The notes beneath the pieces are model-generated. The model was not told the origin of the DNA and did no database searches. It saw only the letters and a list, made by a program, of their open reading frames with translations. A DNA stretch of 64,000 nt, taken from positions 496,001-560,000 of the forward strand of contig MCGE01000020.1 in assembly GCA_002105175.1 (NCBI GenBank), read 5' to 3'. Positions 47,871 to 63,531 of this stretch are shown one piece after another. The position numbers were made by a program, and so were the translations under genes. Position 1 is the first letter of the stretch, and the number at the start of each line of letters is the position of its first letter. This DNA is from Absidia repens (taxonomy: Eukaryota; Mucoromycota; Mucoromycetes; Mucorales; Cunninghamellaceae).

Positions 47871-50237
<2,367 letters not shown>

Positions 50238-50671
50238 TTATATGTAATAAGATGATGGTATAGACAAAAAAAAAAAGGGGGATGAAGTGGTAAAAGATGT
50301 AAAAAAGAAAAAAGAAAACAAAAAAAGAAAAGGAAACAGTAAAAGTTATCAAAAAAGGCGGAATTTAAAATAGTTGGCTGCACCATCAGTAGCGGTTAGA
50401 TCCCATCAGACACACCCAACAACATCCATGACTAGCACTATAATGACATTTTTATTTCAAAAGCAAGTAATACCAGAAAAAAAAAAAGAAAGAAAAAAAA
50501 AAGGTAAAATATAAAAAGGGGGGTAGAGGAAGGACAGCAATAAAAAAAAAAGTAAAACATCAAAGTAAAAAATAAAAAAGCAATATGTAATAATAATAAA
50601 AACATAAATTGTATATGAATAAAAGCAAATACGTCCATGTAGTAGTCATACCCCGTAATAAGCCATCCTTT
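50238..50671. other. Spacer between V-ATPase B start and eEF2 stop
   Basis: A-rich on the plus strand (pyrimidine-rich leader on the minus strand) plus the eEF2 3' UTR. No other gene. Confidence 0.5.
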
Positions 50672-51443
50672 TTACAGCTTGTCATAATACTTGTCCAATG
50701 CAGGGATTTCTTCCGCCAATCCTTTTCTCTTGCGAACATTTCGGACAATGTCGTACACTATCCCGACAAAAAAAAAAAAAAAAAAAAGAGCAGGTGAGCA
50801 ATCCATCATTCGGTTCCTTTTTCCTCCCCTCCTTCTTGAATCCTGTGTTCAACATATATATATAACTATATATTTATATATAATATTATTTACCTTTGTT
50901 TCCACCTTCCAATGGGTCACCAGGCATGGGTTGCCAATGATCAAACACACATTGAGGGAATGCTTGACCGGAGGTAGCGGCACGCAAGTCGGGAGTGAAA
51001 CCAAACGATTCGTTCACGGGTAAATAGGCCTTGATGTTCATCATGGGCGTACCAGGGCGTTGTTCTTCAGAGATCACCACACCACGTCGTCGATTCATCA
51101 CGCTGTAAATGCCACCAATAGCAGATTCAGGACATTGCACTTCTACAAGATACATGGGTTCTTGAAGACCAGGCTTGGCGGTAAGGACGGACGCATAGAT
51201 CACACGACGGCAGGTTGGGATGATTTGTCCGCCACCACGATGGATCGCATCTGCATGTAAAGCCACATCCAGAATGTTGAAACGGCACCCACGGAGATTT
51301 TCTTCGGCCAAAGGTCCTTCCTTGGTTGCCCATTGGAATGCTGCTACACAGGAGTCCTTGATTTCGTTCAGGTACTGGACAGCCTTGGTCGTGTCCACCA
51401 GCTAGGGATAAAAATAACGAAAGAGTGGTTTAAGTAAACAGTA

Positions 51444-51482
<39 letters not shown>

Positions 51483-54028
51483 TGATGAGGGCTTACCAAG
51501 TTAGCGCCTGTTGCTTCAGGACCAAAGCACCAGATTTTTCGAGCATCGTTCACATCCCAACCATACTTGTCAGCCAATTCACGGGCCCGAACCTTGAAGT
51601 CATCCCGGGGAGCAATCTCACCTTTTTCAATAGCCAGTGATAAATCATCATTGAGGGTGGTAGCCCGCATGAAGATACGGTTGTGCTTGTTGGGCGATTT
51701 GGACAGGCAAGTGATAGAGGATTCGCTAGTGACGGTTTCACGGTATTGGACCACAGGATCACCCTTCTTCAGTTCAACTTGAGCGTGATCTTCTTCCAAA
51801 TCCTTCAGACAGATTTCCAAATGCAGTTCACCAGCACCCGCCACGATGTGTTCACCAGAATCAGAGGTATACGTCAACACACAAGGGTCGGACTTGGCCA
51901 ATCGTTTCAATCCTTCAACGAGCTTTGGAAGATCATTGGCGTTCTTGACATCCACCGCGACTTCAACCACTGGGGATACTGAGAATTTCATCACCTTCAT
52001 GTTATGCGCAACCTCGGACGTGGAGATAGTACCAGACTTGACCAAGAATTGATCCACACCAACGAGACCCACAATGTTACCAGCAGGACAGTCATCGATA
52101 GCTTCAATATAACGACCCATCATCAGCACAGTGCGTTGGATTGACTTGATGGACAGATCGGTCTTGGTACCAGGACGGTAGTTGGGACCCATGATACGCA
52201 CCTTGAGCCCAGCACGGACTGTACCCGAGAACACCCGACCAAACGCATAGAAGCGACCTTTGTCAGAAGTAGGCACCATCTTGGAGACGTAAAGCATCAA
52301 GGGGGCATTGGGGTCACAGTTTCGGATACCGACGGCACATTCATCGTCAGCAGGACCTTCGTACAGGTTGGGTACACGGTAGGCTTGAGCAGTGACAGGA
52401 GACGGTAAGTGGATACAGATCATTTCCAAGAGAGCATCACCACAGGGCAAGAATTTGCGCATGACTACCTTGAGGAGAGGCTTGCCTTCCAAATCCTTTT
52501 CTTCAGGTTTGAGAACGATACCAAGTTTGTCGAGTAAGGTTGTGGTTTGTTCCTTCTTGAAGTTCATTACACTGTCAAAGATCTTGAAGATGGGATCCAA
52601 AACAAACATGTTGAAGGCACGTTCCAGTTGATTGCCATCGGCATCGGTACCACGACTGGTCCATTTCTTGGTCTTTGGATTGAAGTAGTTTTCACCCCAC
52701 AGTTTTTCCATCATACGTTGCTTGTCGACCCCGAATTTCTTGGAATACCGGATGGCAAATTGGCGAAGCGTGAATCCCCACCCATGCAAGCCAGAGGCAA
52801 AGGCAACAGTACCACGATCAGGATATACTTGCACATCACCAAGAGAATCATCCAAGTAGGTAGAGATAATCACATTGACGGATTCAATAGTACGAGAGAA
52901 GGTCTAATTCAAAAAAAAAAAAAAAAAAAGTCAGCTCTTTTTTTTTCAAAATCAATTTTAAGGGGGAAAAGGAAAAGTGGACTCACGCTATACAGTTCTT
53001 CTTTTCCAAGTTGTAATTCCAGTAAGGCACGATCCATCTTGTTGATGACCAGAATAGGCTTGATACGTTCAGTCAGGGCCTGCCTTAAGACAGTTTCAGT
53101 TTGGACACATACACCTTCAATACAATCCACCACGACAAGAGCACCATCAGTAACGCGAAGGGCAGCTGTGACTTCAGAAGAGAAATCCACATGACCAGGG
53201 GAGTCGATCAGGTTGATTAAGAAAGAATGACCATCCGTTTTTTGGTTTTTGATTTCCTTGATATCTTCTGGGGTTTCAAGAGCAAAGTACATTGAGATAG
53301 CAGTTGACTTGATGGTAATGCCACGGTCTTGTTCATCTTGACGAGTATCAGTAAATCGCATGTCACCAGCACGGCCAGCAGAGATAATACCGGCTTTGGA
53401 TACCAGAGAGTCGGTCAAAGTAGACTTGCCATGGTCAACGTGGGCAATCACAGACATGTTACGGACATTGGTGGTACGGTTCTGATATCAAAATAAAAAA
53501 AAAGAGGCCAAAAAAGGTGTTGTTAGTATAAAAAAAAAAAAAATAGGGTAAATGTTTTGTAAAACATTAAGTGTGGGAGAAGTATTTGTTTACCATTAAA
53601 CCGCGAATTTCATCAATTGTAAAGTTCTAATAACAATAACAAAAAATAATAATAACAAAAAAATAAGAGGTGAGTATGATCTGTTTCATCTGCTAAGAGT
53701 ACATGCCCTTATTCACACACATCCTCCCTCCTTTTCATGCATTCCCACGCGCGCCTGTTTTCCCCACCCCAATATTTCAAAAATGACTTACCACTAACAA
53801 GCGTAATATTGCCAGTGAAAAGAGAAAAAGGACACCAATGAGGAATCAAATGGGAACAATGTCAACCAAGCATCATTGTACATCAAAAAACAAAGTATAA
53901 GAGGAAGAAAGAAAAAAGAAATAGGTGAGTTTGAAATATTTTTCAAATAAACGTTTGTCAGTGCGTAGTTTATAGTTTTTTTATGCGAGCCCTATTTTTT
54001 TTTAAACCCCCACCAGCCACTTACCCAT
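50672..54028 (-). CDS. EFT1: Translation elongation factor 2
   Basis: GTPase that moves tRNA-mRNA through the ribosome. Seven exons on the minus strand (54028-54025, 53793-53792, 53626-53594, 53481-52987, 52903-51497, 51401-50894, 50757-50672) give 844 residues, standard for eEF2. The N-terminus [13 protein letters not shown] is reached only if a 2-base exon (TG) is spliced between ATGG and AAC. GTPase motifs are intact: AHVDHGKST (26-34), RGITI, DSPGH and NKMD. Domain IV has [20 protein letters not shown] with the diphthamide histidine at 701, and the C-terminus ends LDKYYDKL. The intron before exon 6 carries a 34-base homopolymer. Confidence 0.97.
53792..53793 (-). other. Predicted 2-nt microexon of eEF2
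   Basis: Minus-strand context GCTTGTTAG|TG|GTAAGTCA. The acceptor AG is the only AG in about 190 bases upstream, the donor is a full GTAAGT, and the two bases complete codon 2 (GTG, Val) of the conserved MVNFT start. RNA data are needed to confirm. Confidence 0.7.
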
Positions 54029-55342
54029 TTTATGCTATGCTGAAGTAGGGAAGAACCAGAGATGTAAAAAAAGAGAGAAATAATATGAAGGGGAGATTTT
54101 TTTTATTAAAAGGAGAAAAAAATGGTAAAGAAGAAAAAAAAAAAAAAAAGAAAAGAAAAGAGAACGAAAGCGATTTTTTTTCTCATGGGCCATTTATAAT
54201 TTTTTTCTTTTTTTGGGCCTTGCAGTTGTTTTTTTTTGGGTGAGATGACTGCCCTAACGGACTCTGTCACTGCCCCCAACCCATAGGCATGATTGACTGT
54301 CGCAGCAGGCTAATACTAACCAGATGATCATTAAACAGGTGGTTGATATATTCCGTTCATCTACCGCAGTTAAAAAAAAAGAGACAATATCAGTGGTAAA
54401 AAAGAGGGAAGGGGGATATATTCTATTCCGTTTGCCATCTTAACGTGTCCAGGAAGAATTGTTTACGAACACGGTACTGAATCAGGCTTCACTATGGAAA
54501 TTGTTCTCACCTGATCTTTTTTTTTTTTTTTATGTGGACGAAAAAAAACTCTCACACACATATAAAATGTCACAGTTCAAACGTAAACAATTGTACAGTC
54601 AATCATCCAATTGTAAAAAAAAGGAAATAAGTATATAAAAGTTGTCAGTAACAAGTCGACCAAGTAAATATTTTGTAGGCGAACTGGTTTTTTTATTGAA
54701 GGGTAAAAATAGATAATTATAAGAATAGTTATAAAGGTAGTAAAGGACAAAGAAATAAATTATAAAAAACGAATGACGATGCTATAGTGTTCTAATATAA
54801 TAATTGGTGTGACGGATAGAGGTTAGAGTGTGAGAGAGAATGTGTGAGGGTAAAATAAAAATAAAAATAAAAATAAAAATAAAATGTGTGGAGGGGGAGC
54901 GGGAGGGGTGGAATAAAACTATAGCTAACCAATACGAGTATAGTTGCTCTTGCAGGACCAAACTAGCTACGGCATAATAATGGAACTATAACTTGCTTGG
55001 AGTACTACTTACAACTGTTTATCGGACGTGATTCGGGTCAACGAGAACCAGCATACAATATATGCGATTCAGTTTTTGCTTCTTCTTTCATGTCCGTCGA
55101 CAATTAGCCAAAGTACATCACTGTTGCTTGAATGACTACACGCTTGCCATTGAGTCTGCTAAGATAGCCTATATCAAGTATAAGTATTGTTGCTTATTTT
55201 TCAATGGTCATGGTCCCTGTGGAAATAAGAATAAAAGAAAGTTGCAGTTATATATTAGAATATAGATCGGCATTTCAATTCCACAAGCCAACACCCACCA
55301 CACGTGCTTCATGCTGGGATCCTTAATTTAGTACTACCGTAA

Positions 55343-55376
<34 letters not shown>

Positions 55377-56065
55377 TAAGTCAGCCATAATAAATGTCTT
55401 GCTTAGTGGGCAAGTTCATTGATTATTTAGTCATGAGCTAAGACAAGGATTTTATAAGTAGAAGATAAAGAGCAACAACAAAAAAAAAGAAAAAAAAAAG
55501 AAAAAAAGCGTATATTTACTAAACGAGTACAAAATAATCCAAATACTGGCTACATCATCCATGTACCTCTCCATGCCAATACATAAAACATGAAGAAAAT
55601 CTAGTACATTTATTTGAATATGGCTATTGTTTATTGATGAAGTCTTATAAAACAATATATAAAGGAGAATAGGGACTAGTCTACTACAGATGGCTAAGGG
55701 GTGCTAGGTCTAATTTTAAGGAAATGAATGGGATACTGTAACTAATGCTATATGTAATTGAAGGGGTTAGCTGAATCAAGCGTATACCATGTTATTCAAC
55801 TGAACGAGACATTTTCTATTCAAATAAATAACACATAATGAATCAGTAATCTGTCTTCATCATTTTCTATTTCCATCAGCTTCCCGTCAACTGCTATTGA
55901 ACATTCATCGCGCCTAAAATTCATGCATTGTCAAAAGCCCATTGTCACTACCCACGTCCATAAAACTAGTCAGTTCATAATCAATAAGGAAATAAAATAA
56001 AAATGATATAAAGATATATTTGGGAAAAATCCATGTAAAATAATGACAATAAACTATATATACAT
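54029..56065. other. eEF2 promoter and long intergenic region
   Basis: The left ~250 bp are CT-rich on the minus strand, typical of a strong fungal promoter/leader. The rest is AT-rich: (AATAAA)n-like repeat at 54853-54883, an A run at 55345-55373. A frame at 55062-55265 has no family look. No gene is supported; the right end is the 3' UTR of the coatomer gene. Confidence 0.5.
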
Positions 56066-58414
56066 CTATCCTACTGTGTATTCATCCGTGGTGAGAAGAA
56101 TTTCCTTGGAGAAGATCGAAGGAGCCTGTGATTCCAAATTCTGTACGTCCAAAACATCCACACCACAGATCAGTTTATCAGCCACAAAGGTTGTCATCAC
56201 AGGGAAGAAGCCGCTTGCATCCGACCCAGGGAGTGTGCATTCCAGTAAACCGTTCTTGTTGTTGTTGTTGATCACCGGTAATTGCCATTCGAGAACACGT
56301 CGCTGACGATCCACAAAGTAGGATCCATCCACTTGGTGTACAGTCGCACTAGGTTCTCCACTATGATTCATAAGGGACAGGTGAGCCAAAGGCAATCATA
56401 CATTTTTTTTTCTTTTTAAAAGGTAAACTTACGGAAGAGGAATAGCAATGACCACATCACGTAATTCCAAATGATCAGCTTCTAATACATATTCTATATT
56501 GACATCGCATGTTCCATTGTCAGCGGGGGATGGCCAGCAAGTAACTACATATAAAACACAGGGAGACAAATCAGTCTCGTGTACAGCTTCTATTGAAACC
56601 ATCAAAACAAAAACTTACTTGATAGTGGAACGGCAGTTTCATCTTGAGAAGAGAATTTCCATCTTACCACTTCCAGATTTTGATTTACAGGGAAAGCCCG
56701 ACTTGTGTCCCGCATTTGCACTGCCTTTTCGTTCTTGAATACGTTCTTATCTACATTTGGATGAGTCTTTGATAAACAAAATCAATCGGAAAAAAAAAAG
56801 CGGATCAGTAAGAGAAAAAGTCTATTGAGTTGACTCTGCTTACCTTGAATTGAATGGCAGGGTCATCAGCAGCGTCAAGTGTCAATCGGATTCGACCCAT
56901 TGCAGGATCAGCTACCTTCAATGTAAGGACACCCTTGACTTCCAGTTGTTCTAATTCACCTTCTTGATTGGCCACCATGGATACACGTTCCTCAATGGAC
57001 ACATGAACACTATAAATACCCCATCCCCCACAAAAAAAAGAAAAGAAAAAGAAAAAAGAAAAAGTAGTTAATACATAGATCCAATAATACCCCATCCGGC
57101 AGCCCTTGTCATCCCACCACATTTACCTTTCATGATTAGGGTTGGCTTTTGGTTGGCTACCAGAACGTGCCATTGCTGAACCGGATCGTAAAAGAGGTTC
57201 CTCCACTTCAGTCTTGATAGCTTCAAACAAATCAGCCGTCTTTGGTTTACGACCCAGTTGCATACCTTTGGCTTTTGATGACGAGGCAGGTGGTGTGGAA
57301 GACCGTCTATACACATTAGAAAAAAAATAAAAAAATATACAGGTTAAATATGCCGATTTTTTCTTATATTGATGTATTGTCATATTTTTACCCGCTGTAA
57401 GAAGGTGTTTGCATCATGGATTGAGAAGAGGGTTCCAAAGAAGGAGAAAATCGACCACCCATGCTGTTGCTGCCGCCGCTGAAGTTGCCTTGCATAAATC
57501 CTTGACCCCGTTTTGATGCTTCCTTTCGTTGAAGATCGAATTGCTTTGCCCGTCGTTTAAGTTCTTCCTTGGCTTCACGTTCCTTATTCTAAAAATATAC
57601 GTATATCATATATAATAATAAAAAAAAAAATCATTGAGACCGTCATCATCACAATGTCACTTCGATGTTGTTTTCGTTTTACCTTGGCAATGATCTCTTG
57701 CAGTTTTTCTTCATGACTTTCCATATCGATATTGTTCTTGACTTGAGAGAGGTTCACGTTTTCCCGATGTCCTTCCGAGATGATTTCGTCAAACGCAAAC
57801 AAAAGTTCAAAAGAGTTGTTGAGGATATCGCGTTCATCACAGGAACGACACGTATCTGTCACCACTCGAGCAAATAGATGAAGCGATTCAATGTCTTGCA
57901 AAATATTGGACTAAAAACACAAAGAGAAGAAATGCATTTATGTCTAAGTATTCATGTATTGTACTACATTTTTTTTTTTTTTTTTTACTATTGACAACTG
58001 GACTTACTTGGCGGTTTGTGATGAGGACCATAAAAAGATCTTCAAGAGGTTGATAGACATATCGGACGTGTTCAGTTTCGACGGTGGTGTGTTGATGACC
58101 AGTGCTGGTGAGTTTGGGGAACGATGCAAGAAGGCCTTCGATACGAGACCGTTGTATTTCACGGAATTGGCGAGAGATAACAACTAAGGACAGGATAAAA
58201 AAAAAAAAAAGATGGTACAAAGTCAACGTGTTGGATTCTTCGTCCAGATGAAAAAAAAAAAAAAAAAAAGAGCAATTGGGTGATAGTGCTTACCTTTGCC
58301 ACTTTTGGACACAATAGATGCAGCTAAAACAACCTATAATAAGATACGTAATGTGTTAGCCATCATAATATAATACAAACAAAGTCGATTAGGTGCTGTA
58401 GGGAAAGTTACCAT
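56066..58414 (-). CDS. RET2: Coatomer subunit delta (COPI)
   Basis: Subunit of the COPI coat for Golgi-to-ER transport. Ten exons on the minus strand (58414-58412, 58333-58294, 58183-58008, 57910-57683, 57588-57392, 57306-57127, 57009-56844, 56766-56619, 56544-56433, 56360-56066) give 514 residues. The longin domain is at the N-terminus ([58 protein letters not shown]), then a charged helix ([19 protein letters not shown]), a Ser/Gly linker, and the C-terminal mu-homology domain ([62 protein letters not shown]). The first coding exon is only the ATG, split from codon 2 by a GTAACT donor. Confidence 0.96.
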
Positions 58415-58917
58415 GATTTGAGGTGTATTAAAGAAGATTTAGAAGTGAGAGAGAGATAGACGGGAAAGGGGTGGAGTAACACCTGGACCCAATTTTTTTT
58501 TTTTTGATTTTAAGCGGACGGACTTTGAACGCTCCAACACTGCCAAATGAACACCCTACAAGTTGCAAGGACGCGGTAAGTAGCTTGACATGTGCCAACA
58601 AAATAAAAAAATAAAAAAGGGAGATGGGGCTAAAAAATAATAAAAATAGGAATGTTGTGTCAAATCGAGTCAAGTCTCAGTTGAAGCATATAATTTATTT
58701 GACATTGAAACACGATAAATTGTCAGTGGCATTTTGGCAAAATGGTGTGACTTGATCTACAGTCGGGGTGTAAAAATATAAACTTGGTGAGAGAGAGAGA
58801 GTGTGTGGTGTGAAGCGTGTGTGTGGTAGTGCTTCAACCCAAGGGACACAATATTTTTTTTTTAAGAAAGACCGTTTTTTTCTTATTTCTTTTTTTTTTT
58901 TTCTGCCAACTTACATT
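58415..58917. promoter_or_regulatory. Divergent promoter region (coatomer delta / sirtuin)
   Basis: 503 bp between divergent starts. GA repeat at 58789-58800 and T-rich leader before the sirtuin ATG (58855-58903). No clear TATA box. Confidence 0.35.
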
Positions 58918-61527
58918 ATGGACTCATCTGACAAGTCAGTCGATGGGGATAACCCAGTGACGATTCAAGCTACCACCACGACAATAAAACGCTGTACTGA
59001 AGATGATTACACCCATGACACTAACGAATCAGTCAATGGCCAACACAACACCGATTGTCTGAATGATCGCTCTTTGAAACGCACTAAATTGGATCAGGAC
59101 ACACAAGGTAACCCATTAGAAAAAACAGAATAATAATGGGGGATTGCTTTGGTGGATTAGGGGTGTATATATGTGAAAAAAGAATATTGTAGTAATCAAT
59201 AGGTGGGGTGGGCAAAAAGCGGGGAGAACTGGGCAGACATGTCATCTATAAGTTTGTGTGATCTAACCAGATCATATATATTTTTTTAAATAGAACACGA
59301 TAATGATCAACTGCATAATACAACAACTTCTGCATCAGATGTCACTGTCCCGCCTTCAACAAACAGCATCACTATGGGCGATCCTTTCTTTGTCGATGCT
59401 AATTACAACGAGGAATCTGACCATGACTGGGCATCTGGAGGTGAAGACGACACAGGAAGCGAAGGAAGCGAATCACCAGAACTAATGCATGCGGCACTAC
59501 GATTGGATGATGATGTGGACGTCGAAGAGTCAGACGAAGAGTCTCAATATGCGATACGTAAGTTGTGTGTTGTTGATGGAAAGGGTTTATGCGATATGAA
59601 TGAGTATGATTGGGCTTTGGCATGAAGGCATATTTCATGCAGTTTGGTTTGACTGACTGGTATTTATTATTATAATGTATTTAGCATGGACTAGTTTTAC
59701 TGAAGACGAAATGGAGGCCATACAAGAAGATGCAAGGGAAATTGGTATGTTTGCAAAACACGAATAAGGAAATATCTAGGGTACTTAGTCTTTTTTTCTT
59801 TCATAACTTCGATAGGTCTCATGAAATTTATAGAAAAATATGTCATTCAAGAATGTGTACCTGTGGCCAAGCTATTGGAAGTCTTTGGATTTGTTATGGT
59901 AAAACGCAATTTTCGTTAGAAGTGATATTTGATACAGTGATCTGATCTTTTGTTTTTTGTATAGCATCCAAGAGCCATTTTATTAGCCTCAGATCTTGAT
60001 CTTGCTCCTATTTTACGAACAGCTGTGAACCGCTTTTTGCGCAAAAGACGTCGACTGGATCACGTGAATACTTTGGAAGATGTGGTGGCGCTGATGGCAA
60101 AGGCTCAAAACATCATGATTGTTACTGGGGCGGGTGTATCTGTATCATGTGGTATCCCTGATTTCCGATCTGAAACTGGCATCTACTCTAGACTACAAGA
60201 ATATCAACTTGATGACCCGCAACAAATGTTTGACATTGAATACTTCCGTGATAGCCCTGAAATATTCTACTCTTTTGCGAAGGAATTGTACCCCAGCAAT
60301 TATGTTCCTAGCCCAAGTCATCAATTCGTGAAGATGGTCGAAGAACAAGGGAAGTTGTTACGGAATTATACTCAAAATATCGATACGCTTGAACACAAAG
60401 CCAACATCAAGAATGTCGTTAATTGCCATGGAAGCTTTGCAACCGCCAGCTGCGTGACTTGTGGATTTAAATGTGATGGCAAGGATATTGAAGAATTCAT
60501 ATTTGCTCAGGTAAAAACCGAAAATAAAGGGTCAAGTCAAGATAAGTGAACTGACTTTTTTTTTTTTTAGACTGTACCGCCATGCCCAAAATGCGCGCAA
60601 TCTAAGACTTTGAAAAAACGGAATAACGGCACTGGTAATGATGACGATGACGATGATGATGACAATGGGCTTTCATCTAGAGGTGTTTCTATTATGAAAC
60701 CTGTAAGTACAGAGAAAAAAAAGGAAGAAAGCGTCGTCTCATTTATTATTTGGAACTTTTTTTTTTAAAAAAAAAACGTAGGATATTACATTTTTTGGGG
60801 AAAAATTACCAGATGAATTCGACAATCTACTTGCCATTGATACGGAAAAGGTGGATTTACTGATTGCCATGGGCTCGTCACTCAAGGTATCACCGGTTTC
60901 TGAAATCATGACACAAGTGCCTCACCGTGTACCTCAAATCCTGATCAACCGAACACCTATCACCCATATGACATTTGATGTGCAGCTATTGGGAAACTCG
61001 GACGACATTGTACCTGAACTGTGCCGCATGCTGGGCTGGGATCTCCGCCATGAAAAACTACCGGGTGGAAGTGCTCTCTCTGATGAAAGTCAGCTGGTTT
61101 GCAAACAAGGCGATGGGGACCCATTCATCAACAACAATACTGCGGAGACAGAAGTTACCAATATCAGTCCAAATGACAATGAGACTGCGGAACGACACAT
61201 TTGGAAACAGTTGGCGGATGGTTTGTATACTTTCCCGGGCGCCGTGCTGGATGAACGCTACTTTGATGCACAAAGGTAAAATATACACGGACAAGAGATG
61301 ATCATTCGTATTAGCTAGGCTGATGCTCTTTTTTTCTTAATTCTAGATGTGACGAACGTGGCTCCATTAATGATAGTGAAGAAAGTGATGAAGAACAATT
61401 GGAAAATTCTAGTCTTGGTGAAGTTGTGGAACCTGCCGGAAGTGTAGAACATGATGCAAGTGTGGCACCGGATGCAAATGTGGAACCCATTATTGAATTT
61501 GGCGCACCTCTTTTAGATCAGCCTTAG
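58918..61527 (+). CDS. SIR2: SIR2/SIRT1-type NAD-dependent protein deacetylase
   Basis: Class I sirtuin. Eight exons (58918-59107, 59294-59557, 59685-59744, 59816-59898, 59965-60510, 60571-60702, 60782-61275, 61347-61527) give 649 residues. The N-terminal ~160 residues are acidic low complexity. A helical pre-domain (AWTSFTEDEMEAIQEDA..., LLEVFGFV) precedes the core. The core has TGAGVSVSCGIPDFRS (~253-268), MFDIEYFR, NYTQNIDTLE (~333-342), the catalytic CHGS (His ~354), a zinc ribbon with cysteines near 362, 365, 386 and 389, FFGEKLPDEF, GSSLKVSPVSEI and ILINRTP. An Asp-rich insert (NDDDDDDDDNG) sits between the last zinc cysteines and the FFGE strand. Closest pattern is SIRT1/Hst1, so a nuclear histone deacetylase is expected. 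Confidence 0.96.
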
Positions 61528-62279
61528 TTTAGTTTACCCTTGCCCTTCCCATCTTCACCTAGCTTAGCCTTTCTTATTCTATCTTTTTTTTTACTTCAAC
61601 ACTTTACCGCTTGTAAATAAACTTACTTTTCTCATTTTTTATTATGAATCGAAGATTTTTATGAATGTTCAGTCCCATTTGTTTAGAGATACCTGTTGTT
61701 TGCAAGCAGGTGTTGTCTTTGTCCCTTTACATTTTATTCTCAGTCACTCTTATTAGCAAATGAAGGCATTCAAATAAAAACCAACTCATTTTTGATGGTC
61801 TTAATGGACCGTTTTTATCTCTCATGAAAATAGATAAATAACAAAGTTAGTCAGCTTATTGTATAGTGGTATATTTTGATCCTATCGTACTGGGTGTCTT
61901 GAGTATTGGGACGCTATTTTGAATGCAACACAGGTTATTTTTATTATGTCACCATTGGAAAATTGTCTTGAAACGGTCTGTTTCCGCTCTTCCACTTTAA
62001 ACACCCTCACATACACACAGAAGTTACGGGAATTAAACAACGCAGTACGCTGCTTCCTGTACTATACAATAAGGACCCACAATAATGATATCAACGGGAA
62101 AACGAAATTGTATCGTCGTCATGGGTGATGCTTTATTTTGATGTGTGTAGCCATGTCATATCTAGCAAGACAGTGCTCTTCTGGAATCCTGCTTTGTATA
62201 TTTTCCTCTCATTGAAAAAAAAATCAGTGAATGGTTTACCACTGCAGGACAGTGAATGACCGAAGAAATCATTTTAAAT
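61528..62279. other. Sirtuin 3' UTR and spacer
   Basis: AATAAA at 61616-61621 is a good poly(A) candidate. The remainder is AT-rich without a gene. Confidence 0.45.
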
Positions 62280-62935
62280 CCCGCCCACGTGGAGTTTATT
62301 TACTTCCACTTTTATTTTTTTCCCTCTCTCTCTCTTTCTTTTCATTTTCTTTTTTTCCTTCGTTTTTTTCTTCGCCATTCAACTTTTTTGAGGTTTTAGT
62401 GATCTTAGATTAGCGTTAGGATTGGTTTAGAGGGGGTTTCAGATCAGGGATTACAAGATGCATGGTGGTACCCTTTCAATTCGGATCCAGTATTTGGAAC
62501 CACCATTAGTTGGCCCTTTGAAGCCTTCATTAGCTTAGTTTAGTATTAGTTTGTCCATAGTTTGCGCTTGATGTAAATAAAAAATGTCGCTTTTTACAAG
62601 CTTCAATGAAAAATGTCCAATTAGTCTTTCTCATGTCTTGTGCAGCAGATCCCTTGTTTACTACAATCACCCCTTCTGATTAATGTTGACGGTTGTTGTG
62701 CTTCGACAGCAAATGTGCCTTCGGCTTTTTCATGCTATATACACTATACTAGCTCCTATTTTACAATTGTCTCTTTAGATTAATGTTGCCCATTCTTCAA
62801 ATCTCAAAATGAACTCCCTTATTCTTCCTCCAATAGATCCTTCCTTTGTTACAATGAATCCCTCGCCTTTAGTTTTAGTATCCACCAATTTGCTTCAATA
62901 AAGTATGTCTATTTATTAACCGCTCTCTCGTCCAT
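62280..62935 (+). repeat. Dispersed repeat element, copy E (+)
   Basis: Begins CCCGCCCACGTGGAG, then CT tract, TTAGATTAGCGTTAGG, TTTCAGATCAGGGATTACAA then GATGCATGG, and CCATTAGTTGGCCCTTTGAA. Three AATAAA subunits follow and the copy ends near CTATTTATTAACCGCTCTC. Order identical to copies A-D. Confidence 0.75.
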
Positions 62936-62971
62936 TTGTTAATAAATTATTGGGGCTACTATAATTGTTTC

Positions 62972-63211
62972 ATGAGTGACATATCAGACACTTGCTCTTT
63001 AGTCCACCGATATGACTACTCTATCCCCCTAAAGATCCCGAGACTGGTCGGCACTCATAAATCACTTTCTATCAAAGTTCGCGATATTCCTGCTCGATCA
63101 ACCGTATACACGGATCCAGGTCATGCACTGCCTCTATCTGCGGCTATAGAGCATTTTGCACTATTTTCTAGCTTAATTCTACAAAAACCCCACTTCGACA
63201 ACCTCCCTTAA
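62972..63211 (+). CDS. Orphan 79-residue ORF
   Basis: An ATG frame directly after repeat copy E encodes MSDISDTCSLVHRYDYS...HFDNLP. Its composition looks more protein-like than neighbouring frames (KSLSIKVRDIPARSTVYT), but no family is recognised and there are no clear splice signals. Its start overlaps a weakly conserved extension of the repeat. It may be chance or the rest of an older gene. Confidence 0.2.
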   Translation: MSDISDTCSLVHRYDYSIPLKIPRLVGTHKSLSIKVRDIPARSTVYTDPGHALPLSAAIEHFALFSSLILQKPHFDNLP

Positions 63212-63531
63212 TACCCAGTAGATCAATTTCTTGCAACTCTGAGCTGAACACCACGATAGTCTTCGCATTGGCGTCAGTCCACACTCGCTCATCCCAAGTA
63301 TCCCCTGCTCATCTTTCATTTAAAAATGATAATCAGGTGGTAACACATCACCACATGTATGTACATTCCCCATCGTCATTATATAAATTCTTCCACATTG
63401 AAGCCTTTTTTTTTTTTTTTTTTTTGTCATGATTTTATTTCCCATTGATATAAACAATATATTAAAAAAAATACATACTACACTACAGCTAAACTAGACT
63501 ATTCTAAACAAAAAACAAAAATCTAAACTAC
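63212..63531. other. 3' flank of threonine synthase
   Basis: Contains a T run at 63406-63425 and the probable 3' UTR of the minus-strand gene. Nothing else is seen. Confidence 0.45.
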
